Shown in pieces: positions 1 through 5,544 of a stretch of 5,864 nucleotides of DNA. The position numbers and the translations under genes are program-made. The stretch comes from Lysobacterales bacterium (GTDB taxonomy: Bacteria > Pseudomonadota > Gammaproteobacteria > Xanthomonadales > SZUA-36), in assembly GCA_026196445.1 (NCBI GenBank), contig JAPHTE010000448.1:1-5864 (forward strand). Direction: 5' to 3'. Numbering within the stretch: the stretch's first letter is position 1; each line of letters begins with the position of its first letter. The notes beneath the pieces were generated by a model. That model searched no databases. It had not been told where the DNA came from and saw nothing but the letters and a program-made list of their open reading frames with translations.

Positions 1-162
1 CGTTGGAACAAGACGTCCAAGAAGAAAGCCAGTTCGGCTATCCATAAACTCCAGGCGGGCAATGTAGAATTGGCCGGCATCGTGCTGGAGCAGGTCAATA
101 TGCAGCGTTACGGCAATATCGCTTATTCGGATTACGGTTATATCTACAATCAGCGTATTTAG
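1..162 (+). CDS. Polysaccharide biosynthesis tyrosine kinase (BY-kinase/Wzc type), C-terminal fragment
   Basis: Frame 1 is open from the window edge to a TAG at 160-162, giving the last 53 residues of a protein. The fragment begins R-W-N-K-T, continues through a helix and a beta strand (AGIVLEQVNMQRYG), and ends in a tyrosine cluster with Tyr at fragment positions 37, 42, 45, 47 and 49. The order W-x-K-T, then 'GxVLxxV', then a tyrosine-rich tail is typical of bacterial tyrosine kinases. In these, the tail is autophosphorylated in trans and the P-loop ATPase domain is joined to, or works with, a membrane polysaccharide co-polymerase (Wzc, EpsB, XrtA-associated kinases). The kinase core, including the Walker motifs, lies outside the window, so the family call rests on the tail alone. 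It implies an exopolysaccharide or capsule cluster to the left. The next gene starts 50 bp downstream on the same strand and may be cotranscribed. A ParA-like ATPase is a less likely alternative because of the tyrosine tail. Confidence 0.75.
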   Translation, partial: RWNKTSKKKASSAIHKLQAGNVELAGIVLEQVNMQRYGNIAYSDYGYIYNQRI

Positions 163-202
163 ACTGGAATCGATACGGAATCGGCAGGTCATAGAGATTG
201 AC

Positions 203-208
203 GGAAGA
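203..208 (+). promoter_or_regulatory. Ribosome binding site deciding the start of the first receiver gene
   Basis: The purine run GGAAGA lies 4 nt before the ATG at 213. An in-frame TTG at 198 would add five residues, but it has no comparable purine run before it and would place this run inside the coding region. Starting at ATG 213 gives M-A-K-I-L-I-V-D-D, the normal beginning of a CheY-like protein. Confidence 0.6.
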
Positions 209-212
209 GAAC

Positions 213-572
213 ATGGCAAAAATACTAATCGTAGATGACGTCCTGATCATGCGTAACATTCTGCGGGTTATGCTCGAAAATGTTGGTCACGAGATCATCG
301 GGAACGCTGAGAACGGCCAGCAGGCAGTTGAAATGTTTGAGCAGCTCAAGCCGGACCTGGTGACGCTGGACATCCAGATGGAAGGTGGTGATGGCATGAC
401 TACGCTTGGCAAGATCATGCAACGGTATCCGGAAGCCCGGGTGCTGATGGTCACGGCGATCGATCAGAATGAGGTCGTGGAGGAGGCTATTCGCATGGGC
501 GCTAAAGGTTACGTAACCAAGCCGTTCCAGGCGGAAGACGTCCTGCAACAGACGCAGAAAGCACTGGCTTAG
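213..572 (+). CDS. Single-domain response regulator (CheY-like receiver)
   Basis: This is a 119-residue cytoplasmic protein made of one receiver domain and nothing else. The acidic pair D8/D9 binds Mg2+. D53 in V-T-L-D-I is the predicted phosphoacceptor, T81 (V-T-A) is the switch threonine, Y100 is the switch aromatic, and K103-P104 is the conserved Lys-cis-Pro. All receiver catalytic residues are present, so it should accept phosphate. There is no output domain, so it would act by binding a partner, as CheY does, or by passing phosphate to an HPt protein. The gene is 50 bp after the tyrosine kinase gene on the same strand and converges on the HPt gene, with 35 bp between their stops. Its likely phosphodonor is that HPt protein or the kinase encoded at 1235-3064; this is inferred from proximity. 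Resemblance to chemotaxis CheY is only at the domain level, since no chemotaxis genes are present. Confidence 0.95.
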   Translation: MAKILIVDDVLIMRNILRVMLENVGHEIIGNAENGQQAVEMFEQLKPDLVTLDIQMEGGDGMTTLGKIMQRYPEARVLMVTAIDQNEVVEEAIRMGAKGYVTKPFQAEDVLQQTQKALA

Positions 573-607
573 CGGCCGGCGAAGCCGAATACAACTCCGC
601 AGCGGTT

Positions 608-1012
608 CTAGCTGGTCTTGCGTCGCAGCAATGCGTGGTGAAACCGGTCCATCTCCGTGCGCAGGGTACCTGCGAGTTTCAGCGTTTCCTTATCCGCCCT
701 GCTGCCGTTGCCCCGTAAATGGGATTCAAGGGTAACCGCACAGTTCTGAAGGGTCGTCAGCCCCAGCGTCCCCGTAGCGCTTTTGAAGTCGTGGATTTGA
801 CGCAGAACCTGTGTCTCTTCTCCGTTTTTCAAAGCCTGTTCTAAACGTGTGATGTCACACCAGTACCTTTCGTCGACTTGTACAATAAGCTCATGAAATT
901 GATGAATATTATTTGACAGGTTCGCGAGTCCTTTGGGTACATCCAACCCAGGGATGGTTTGCAGGTATTCAAGCAGACGGGCGTCACCCAGATTAATCAT
1001 GTTGTTGATCAT
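608..1012 (-). CDS. Stand-alone histidine phosphotransfer (HPt) protein
   Basis: This 134-residue soluble protein contains an HPt domain. The motif R-Q-I-H-D-F-K-S-A-T-G-T-L-G puts the phosphorylatable histidine at residue 74, followed by the usual K-S/G-x-x-G-x-L-G turn and an amphipathic helix ending in L-E (about 87-96). HPt proteins carry phosphate between receiver aspartates in multistep relays. The N-terminal stretch around residues 21-42 (PGLDVPKGLANLSNN) resembles the linker just before the HPt domain in large hybrid kinases, suggesting descent from such a C-terminal module. The start at 1012 is the most upstream possible, since an in-frame stop lies just before it and no other start codon intervenes. 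However, the purine run CAAGGGG is only 1 nt before it, and ATG 1000 is a plausible alternative, 13 nt after the run. The gene is divergent from the hybrid kinase, its likely partner, and converges on the CheY-like gene. The Pfam-style call is sequence-based; the partner assignment is inference. Confidence 0.88.
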   Translation of the reverse strand: MINNMINLGDARLLEYLQTIPGLDVPKGLANLSNNIHQFHELIVQVDERYWCDITRLEQALKNGEETQVLRQIHDFKSATGTLGLTTLQNCAVTLESHLRGNGSRADKETLKLAGTLRTEMDRFHHALLRRKTS

Positions 1013-1234
1013 ACCCCTTGAGGCTACCCAATCGTACTACGGATTGCAGTGGCATCAAGAGGTCAGTTCGCAGTTGTAGTCGCGATGTATCGAGCCATAC
1101 AAAGGCAGCGGGTTGAATTTCGAGCCGAGATGTAACACCAGGGCTTGTTGGGGGTGATATTGTGAACCTTTTCTGCCCTGCAAGACCATCATATTTTGAC
1201 AGTAGCCAAATGGCGGCAACCCGTTCACTATTAG
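1013..1234. promoter_or_regulatory. Divergent intergenic region between the HPt and kinase genes
   Basis: These 222 bp must hold the start signals for the HPt gene (minus) and the kinase gene (plus). On the plus strand a perfect TTGACA lies at 1196-1201, but no good -10 follows at 16-18 bp, so it is not a convincing promoter. On the minus strand the hexamer TATGAT (complement of 1188-1193) fits a -10 box but has no -35 at the proper distance. A short minus-strand frame (1055-1192, 45 codons) also lies here; see findings. No clear operator or hairpin was seen. Confidence 0.35.
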
Positions 1235-3064
1235 ATGATGGATACTGCATCTGAAGCAATCATTGCACGCGGCGGAATTGAGTCGTGTGATGCGACCGTG
1301 GTACCTGATCACCCGCTCCCCAAAATCCTCATTGTCGATGACAATTCGATCAACCTCATAGTAATGAGAAAGGTATTGGAGAGTGTTAACGCCACATTGG
1401 TCGAAGCCAGCAATGGGGAAGACGCACTGAACGCAACCCTGGAAAATGATTTCGCGCTGGCCATCCTCGACGTTCAAATGCCCGGCATGGATGGCTATGA
1501 GTTGGCAGCGCATATGCGCAGCAACCGCAAAACCCAGAACGTACCCATCATGTTCGTCACCGCAGCCTACAACGACGAATTTCACATGTTCAAAGGTTAT
1601 GAGGTCGGTTGTATTGACTACCTGGCCAAGCCGTACAAACACGAAGTCCTGTTAGCCAAGGTTCGTGTTTTCCTGGAATTGGATCATGACCGCAGGGAGT
1701 TGCAGAGACACCGGAACCGGCTCGAGGAAATGGTCGCTGACAGGGTCCGGGATATAGACCAGTTGAACAAGATGCTGAACCTGATCCGCGAACTTGACCA
1801 GCTTATCGTGCGCGAGAAGTCTTCGGCGAAGCTGATCAAGTCAGCCTGTGAAGTCCTGGCGAAGGCGGAAATTTTCAGGACTGCCTGGATTACTCTGAAC
1901 AGTGATTCACCGGTGGAAGAAGGGTGCGCCCAGTCAGGTATCGAGGCGGAAGATTTTGAGCAAATACTGGAAGCATTCAGTCAGGATAGAGCGCCGGATT
2001 GCCATAAACTTAGCCTGGAACAGCAAGACGTCATTGTTGTAGGACCATCTTGTTCCTGCTGTGAAAATTGTCGTTTGTTTAACGTATGCCGGCCTGGCAA
2101 CGCCATGGTTTCACAGCTGGGTCACCAAGGGCAGCTTTATGGGTGGATACATGTTTCCATGCCCAATGATCTCAAGGCAGATAAACGAAGAATTGAACTT
2201 CTGAGACAGATCGTCAGCGATCTCGGCTTCGCCTTGTTGAGCATAACCACGCAACGAGAGCGTGACGAGGCGGCTAAAAACCTGGGTGAAACCAACAGGA
2301 AACTGGTGAAGAGAAATGAAGAGATTCAATATTTCTATCACTCCCTGGCCCATGAGCTCAAAACACCACTGACGTCCGCAAGAGAGTTTTTATCTTTTGT
2401 AACCGAGGGGTTGGTTGGTGACCTGAACGAGACCCAGGCCGAATACCTTGGCTTCGTGCAGGAAAGTTGTTCAGACCTGACAATATACGTTAATGACCTG
2501 CTCGATCTGGTGCGCCTTGATACCGGGAAAATGAGTCTGTTTCCCGAGCCTGTCATGTTAAACAAACTCATCTCGAGAGTTCTGAGCATCGTGAAGTCCG
2601 AGGCCGTGACCAGAAATATAGAGCTTCGCTCCGAATTCGAACAGGGTATTAAGGAAGTGGAAATCGACAAGAGTCGAATTACTCAGGTTTTGCTCAACCT
2701 GCTGATCAACGCCCTGAAATTTACCCCGGAACATGGCTTGGTTACAGTAAAGCTGAACCAGGACCAACACCGTGCAGGCTGGGTCAATATCGAGGTGACA
2801 GATACCGGGCGCGGTATCCCGGAAGATCAATTGGACTACATTTTTCGTCGTTATTTCCAGGTTGATCCGTCCGACCACGAGCAGAAAGAGGGATTTGGCC
2901 TCGGATTATATCTGTGCAAAGAAATAATACGTTTGCATGGGGGAGACATCAGCGTGGAGAGCAAACCCAAAAAGGGCACTACATTTCGGTTATCATTACC
3001 TGTAAAACAACAGGTCCCATTGTCAACTAAGAGGAGAGAGCCAGAGGCATTCGTTTTTGGTTAA
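1235..3064 (+). CDS. Soluble hybrid histidine kinase: receiver, coiled coil, Cys-rich GAF-like domain, HisKA, HATPase
   Basis: This 609-residue protein has no membrane segment or signal peptide and should be cytoplasmic. Residues about 29-148 are a receiver (D35/D36, phosphoacceptor D79 in I-L-D-V-Q-M-P-G, T109, K132-P133). Residues about 150-195 are charged and heptad-like, a probable coiled coil. Residues about 196-340 look like a GAF domain, with a cysteine cluster C273, C275, C276, C279 and C285. HisKA has H373 in H-E-L-K-T-P. The HATPase domain has an N box at about 484-496 (N488/N492), G1 D523-T-G-R-G and G2 G553-F-G-L-G-L. All kinase and receiver residues are intact. The receiver is at the N terminus, so it more likely controls the kinase than serves as the last relay step. 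The start at 1235 follows directly after an in-frame stop. No strong ribosome site precedes it, and a GTG at 1298 cannot be excluded. The gene is followed 59 bp later by a stand-alone receiver and is divergent from the HPt gene. The signal sensed is unknown. Confidence 0.95.
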   Translation: MMDTASEAIIARGGIESCDATVVPDHPLPKILIVDDNSINLIVMRKVLESVNATLVEASNGEDALNATLENDFALAILDVQMPGMDGYELAAHMRSNRKTQNVPIMFVTAAYNDEFHMFKGYEVGCIDYLAKPYKHEVLLAKVRVFLELDHDRRELQRHRNRLEEMVADRVRDIDQLNKMLNLIRELDQLIVREKSSAKLIKSACEVLAKAEIFRTAWITLNSDSPVEEGCAQSGIEAEDFEQILEAFSQDRAPDCHKLSLEQQDVIVVGPSCSCCENCRLFNVCRPGNAMVSQLGHQGQLYGWIHVSMPNDLKADKRRIELLRQIVSDLGFALLSITTQRERDEAAKNLGETNRKLVKRNEEIQYFYHSLAHELKTPLTSAREFLSFVTEGLVGDLNETQAEYLGFVQESCSDLTIYVNDLLDLVRLDTGKMSLFPEPVMLNKLISRVLSIVKSEAVTRNIELRSEFEQGIKEVEIDKSRITQVLLNLLINALKFTPEHGLVTVKLNQDQHRAGWVNIEVTDTGRGIPEDQLDYIFRRYFQVDPSDHEQKEGFGLGLYLCKEIIRLHGGDISVESKPKKGTTFRLSLPVKQQVPLSTKRREPEAFVFG

Positions 3065-3115
3065 TCACTTAACCGTCTGCGTCATCGGCTTGTTTACCCC
3101 AAAATTCGGTAACAC

Positions 3116-3120
3116 AGGAA
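3116..3120 (+). promoter_or_regulatory. Ribosome binding site of the second receiver gene
   Basis: AGGAA lies 3 nt before the ATG at 3124, within CACAGGAAACCATG. It is the clearest Shine-Dalgarno sequence among the signalling genes and supports independent initiation 59 bp after the kinase stop. Confidence 0.7.
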
Positions 3121-3123
3121 ACC

Positions 3124-3486
3124 ATGAAAAAAATACTGATCATTGAGGACGATGCCCGGGTTGCACAAGCCCTTTCGGTCCGGTTGAAATCGGCAGGTTA
3201 CAGGGCAAACACGGCCTACGACGCGGCCACCGGGCTAATGCAGGCCAAGAAAATTCAACCGGACCTGGTTTTGCTGGACATTAATTTACCCGCCGGTGAT
3301 GGCTTCATGGTAGCCGAGCGGATCATGGAGCAGTTAGAGACCATGGTGCCCATCGTTTTCATCACCGCCAGCAAGAGCGCTGAACTATTGCAGAGGGCAA
3401 AAGACATGGGCGCGGCCGGTTATTTCGAAAAACCCTATGACGCCAAGGAGTTACTGGACGCCATTGAAGAAATACTGAACGGTTGA
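3124..3486 (+). CDS. Single-domain response regulator (second stand-alone receiver)
   Basis: This 120-residue protein is a lone receiver domain. The acidic cluster is E8-D9-D10, the phosphoacceptor is D52 (L-L-D-I-N-L-P), the switch residues are T81 and Y100, and the lysine is K103 (E-K-P-Y). All phosphorylation residues are kept and no output domain is attached. It lies 59 bp after the kinase gene on the same strand with a good ribosome site, so it is very probably cotranscribed with the kinase and is its first candidate phosphoacceptor. The L-D-I-N-L-P and F-I-T-A-S-K signatures resemble receivers of the OmpR/PilH branch more than the first receiver in the window (about 30% identical by eye), so the two are unlikely to be a recent duplication. 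Its target is unknown. A role as phosphate sink or as a contact-type output is possible. Confidence 0.95.
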   Translation: MKKILIIEDDARVAQALSVRLKSAGYRANTAYDAATGLMQAKKIQPDLVLLDINLPAGDGFMVAERIMEQLETMVPIVFITASKSAELLQRAKDMGAAGYFEKPYDAKELLDAIEEILNG

Positions 3487-3592
3487 AGCTTGCTCAATCA
3501 GATACCGTTGATACACCCCCGGCTGTAACAGCTTGCCAATCCGGCGCAGGATTTCATTTGCCGAACGCGCACATTTAGTGAAGATACCAATC

Positions 3593-4549
3593 ATGAATCA
3601 ACTCGAACAACTGCAGCAATTCACCATGCTCGTCGCCGATACCGGTGATATCGAATCCATCAGGCGTTACCAGCCGGAGGATGCGACCACCAACCCTTCG
3701 TTATTGCTAAAAGCCGTCGACCTGCCGCATTACACAGAATTACTGAAGCAGTCTCAAAGTTACGCCGAATCCCTGGGTGGCGATTCCCGAACCCAGCTGA
3801 ATAACGCAACCGATAAGCTGGCGGTGCTGATTGGAAGGGAAATTCTCAAGATTGTCCCCGGTCGTGTCTCCACCGAGGTAGACGCGCGGCTTTCTTTTGA
3901 CCAGCGTGCGAGCGTCACCCGGGCTAAAAAACTGATTGATCTTTATGAAGAAAATGGTATTGAGCGAAACCGGATACTGATCAAGCTGGCATCCACCTGG
4001 CAGGGAATACAGGCGGCAGCAGAGCTTGAAAAACAAAACATCAATTGCAATCTGACACTGTTATTCAGCTTTACACAGGCCCAGGCCTGCGCCGATGCCG
4101 GTGTGTTTTTGATTTCGCCCTTCGTTGGCCGGATATTCGACTGGTACAGGAAACACGATGGCGTGGATTCCTATGCGCCTGCAGAAGACCCGGGCGTCCT
4201 TTCAGTCCAGCGAATTTATGCATACTACAAAACCCACGGTTTTGACACCGTGGTCATGGGCGCGAGTTTTCGTAACAGCGACCAGATTCGCCAGCTCGCA
4301 GGTTGTGACCGTCTGACGATCAGCCCGGGCCTGATGCAGGAACTCGCCGAGAATGAAGCGGAATTGACGCGGATTCTGCACCCGGAATCCGCTTCATCAA
4401 ATGATATTAAAACACGTCTCAGCGAGGCCGATTTCTACTGGGGGCACAATGAAGATGCGATGGCCACGGAAAAACTTGCCGAAGGGATACGAAATTTTGC
4501 AGCGGACCAGGTGAAACTGGAAAAAGTGTTATCCATAAAACGCGGCTAA
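3593..4549 (+). CDS. tal: Transaldolase (TalB type)
   Basis: Transaldolase (EC 2.2.1.2) moves a dihydroxyacetone unit from sedoheptulose 7-phosphate to glyceraldehyde 3-phosphate in the non-oxidative pentose phosphate pathway, in the cytoplasm. The 318-residue product matches E. coli TalB (317 residues) along its whole length as recalled from memory. Shared blocks include VADTGD, DATTNPS, STEVDARLS, ILIKLASTWQG, NCNLTLLFSF, GVFLISPFVGRI and VVMGASFRN. The Schiff-base lysine is K131, with catalytic partners D16, N34, E95, N153 and S175 all present. The frame stays open 20 codons further upstream, but the TalB N terminus aligns with ATG 3593, so that start is chosen; the ribosome site before it is weak. 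The gene is 106 bp after the second receiver gene on the same strand and no convincing promoter was seen between them, so read-through is possible. It ends 12 bp before a strong terminator stem. Confidence 0.97.
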   Translation: MNQLEQLQQFTMLVADTGDIESIRRYQPEDATTNPSLLLKAVDLPHYTELLKQSQSYAESLGGDSRTQLNNATDKLAVLIGREILKIVPGRVSTEVDARLSFDQRASVTRAKKLIDLYEENGIERNRILIKLASTWQGIQAAAELEKQNINCNLTLLFSFTQAQACADAGVFLISPFVGRIFDWYRKHDGVDSYAPAEDPGVLSVQRIYAYYKTHGFDTVVMGASFRNSDQIRQLAGCDRLTISPGLMQELAENEAELTRILHPESASSNDIKTRLSEADFYWGHNEDAMATEKLAEGIRNFAADQVKLEKVLSIKRG

Positions 4550-4561
4550 TCGGACCCTGCA

Positions 4562-4604
4562 AAGAAACCTGAGGGCCCAACATCAGGTTTCTTCTTCAAT
4601 TTTT
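4562..4604 (+). terminator. Intrinsic terminator of tal, overlapping the end of the convergent XRE gene
   Basis: A perfect 11-bp stem is formed by AAGAAACCTGA (4562-4572) and TCAGGTTTCTT (4583-4593), with a 10-nt loop at 4573-4582 that contains GGGCCC. A pyrimidine-rich stretch ending in TTTTT (4600-4604) follows. On the plus strand this fits a Rho-independent terminator 12 bp after the tal stop. The right arm includes the complement of the TGA stop of the minus-strand XRE gene (4583-4585). For the minus strand the stem can also form, but only the T's within the stem follow it, so termination there would be weaker. Confidence 0.85.
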
Positions 4605-4798
4605 AGTAAATCGCCGGGTTCACAGTTCAATGCCTCGCATAATGCCAGGAGCGTGGAAAAACGGATCGCCCGTCCTTTACCGCGTTTAAGAATGGACAGG
4701 TTTGCCATCGTTATGCCCACTGATTCAGACAACTCGGTCAATGACATTTGACGCTGGAGTAGTAACAAATCCAGGTTGATTTTTATCACTTTTGCCAT
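4583..4798 (-). CDS. Small Cro/CI-family (XRE) helix-turn-helix regulator, YozG type
   Basis: This 71-residue protein is one helix-turn-helix domain. Helix 2 is about residues 19-28 (SLTELSESVG) and recognition helix 3 about 30-41 (TMANLSILKRGK). These are followed by R-F-S-T-L-x-x-L-C-E-A-L-N-C-E-P-G-D-L-L, the standard end of the short XRE regulators that partner DUF2975 membrane proteins (B. subtilis YozG is the named example). It should bind DNA as a dimer in the cytoplasm. Its ATG is one nucleotide after the TGA of the membrane-protein gene (ATC TGA C ATG on the minus strand), with no good ribosome site of its own, so translation is probably coupled. The tandem palindrome upstream of the operon (5501-5544) is its most likely operator; this is inference. 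The stop codon lies in the shared terminator stem. Confidence 0.9.
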   Translation of the reverse strand: MAKVIKINLDLLLLQRQMSLTELSESVGITMANLSILKRGKGRAIRFSTLLALCEALNCEPGDLLKIEEET

Positions 4799-4799
4799 G

Positions 4800-5450
4800 T
4801 CAGATTGTCAATACCTGATCCTTTTTTATATTGACCGCTTCATGCAACACGCCGGAAAGAACCAGAATCGCCAGACCGACGAATACCCCGCCAATGTCCA
4901 GTTCAAATGAAGGATATAACTGAATACCCGGAATATCGAATGCGATGTCGCTTAGCATCAACCGGCCACCAAAATACTGTAAGGCCGGCAAAATGATATT
5001 CCAGGCGATCACCACATAACCCAGCACCCTGACATGCTGGACATTCCTTTCTGTAAAGGTGTTGCCAACTGCCAGAGAGCTGAACAATCTTCGCATTTGC
5101 CACAACCCAAGCAGAAAAATGAATAGCATTACCTGCGAAATTGTCCCGAACAGATACCAGCTCAGACGGGAACGGGTATTTTCTATTTTCAGATCGCCAT
5201 GTCCGCTTAGAAGTAGTGACGTTGCTTCCGGTGTACTGTTTGCCAGCCCGGTCGAGACATCAGTATTGATCTTGAAGCCGGAATACACACTGATATCAGC
5301 ATGCCGTTTTTCCGGATCGGCGGAGATACTCAAACCCACAACCATGACCATAACAGGCCAGGCGATAGCGAAGAAAATAAACAGGTACCAAGTCAGGTTG
5401 AAGAAATGCTTAACCAATATCGTCAGTTTCTTTTGCCGGGCGGTATTCAT
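4800..5450 (-). CDS. DUF2975 family four-helix membrane protein
   Basis: This 216-residue integral membrane protein has predicted membrane segments at about 18-41, 97-118, 142-160 and 186-203. A polar loop of about 55 residues lies between the first two, probably outside the membrane. The segment 126-144 (LAVGNTFTERNVQHVRVLG) and the C terminus (VLHEAVNIKKDQVLTI) match the DUF2975 pattern: G-x-x-F-x-x-x-N followed later by a helix ending in E-A, then a D/E-x-x-L-T-I/V tail. Members are about 150-220 residues long and have no established biochemical function. They are commonly encoded directly before a small XRE regulator, as here and in B. subtilis yoaS-yozG. The ATG at 5450 has AAAGG on the minus strand (complement of 5460-5464) 9 nt upstream. 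It is the first gene of the operon, downstream of the promoter and palindromes at 5489-5544. Confidence 0.87.
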   Translation of the reverse strand: MNTARQKKLTILVKHFFNLTWYLFIFFAIAWPVMVMVVGLSISADPEKRHADISVYSGFKINTDVSTGLANSTPEATSLLLSGHGDLKIENTRSRLSWYLFGTISQVMLFIFLLGLWQMRRLFSSLAVGNTFTERNVQHVRVLGYVVIAWNIILPALQYFGGRLMLSDIAFDIPGIQLYPSFELDIGGVFVGLAILVLSGVLHEAVNIKKDQVLTI

Positions 5451-5488
5451 GCAGATTGGCCTTTGTTCAGAAATTCCCTAGAGTACAG

Positions 5489-5517
5489 AGAATAGTGTAA
5501 TATTTATTGATAATCAA
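5489..5517 (-). promoter_or_regulatory. Candidate sigma-70 promoter of the DUF2975-XRE operon
   Basis: On the minus strand TTGATT (complement of 5512-5517) is followed by a 17-bp spacer and TATTCT (complement of 5489-5494). Each hexamer matches consensus at 4 of 6 positions with the best spacing. Transcription would start near 5482, giving a leader of about 32 nt that contains the AAAGG ribosome site. The -35 box lies inside the 23-bp palindrome, so a protein bound there would block or contact RNA polymerase. A perfect TTGACA further upstream (complement of 5549-5554) lacks a -10 partner. Confidence 0.5.
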
Positions 5518-5523
5518 TAAATA
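5501..5523. repeat. Perfect 23-bp palindrome, probable operator
   Basis: Two 11-bp arms, TATTTATTGAT (5501-5511) and ATCAATAAATA (5513-5523), are exact reverse complements around a single A at 5512. The site is AT-rich, lies 51-73 bp before the DUF2975 start codon and covers the predicted -35 box. The one-base centre makes it too tight for an RNA hairpin but normal for a dimeric DNA-binding protein. The co-encoded XRE protein is the natural candidate binder. Confidence 0.7.
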
Positions 5524-5524
5524 A

Positions 5525-5544
5525 TTACTGATAAACAATATATC
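5525..5544. repeat. Second, imperfect copy of the palindromic site
   Basis: Bases 5525-5544 match 5504-5523 at 16 of 20 positions. The shared core is TGATAA, one variable base, then CAATA. The copies are offset by exactly 21 bp, about two helical turns, so two dimers would lie on the same face of the DNA. This is the usual arrangement for strong and weak sites of an autoregulated operator. Confidence 0.55.

Noticed and set aside
573..607. Terminator between the convergent receiver and HPt genes (CGGC-GAA-GCCG at 577-587)
   Set aside because: The stem is only 4 bp and no T-tract follows on either strand.
1196..1201. Perfect TTGACA upstream of the kinase gene
   Set aside because: No acceptable -10 hexamer lies 16-18 bp downstream (1219-1224 is ACCCGT), so it cannot be called a promoter.
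1055..1642. 195-codon open frame on the minus strand overlapping the start of the kinase gene
   Set aside because: Most of it is antisense to the receiver domain of the kinase, whose product is clearly conserved. The translation matches no family I recognise. Only its last 45 codons, outside the kinase gene, were kept as a weak candidate.
3089..3112. Inverted repeat TTACC…GGTAA between the kinase and second receiver genes
   Set aside because: Arms are 5 bp with a 9-base AT-rich loop and no T-tract; such repeats are expected by chance.
3522..3532. Small palindrome GCTGT-A-ACAGC before tal
   Set aside because: 11 bp in total, no second copy, and no promoter elements were found around it.
3533..3592. 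Twenty-codon N-terminal extension of transaldolase
   Set aside because: The TalB family begins at the equivalent of ATG 3593, and the extension (basic, PIRRRISF…) has no ribosome site and no family support.
5501..5523. Fur box
   Set aside because: The GATAATC core resembles part of a Fur site, but the site is an 11-1-11 palindrome with TTATTGAT arms, not the GATAAT hexamer array, and the neighbouring genes have no iron link.
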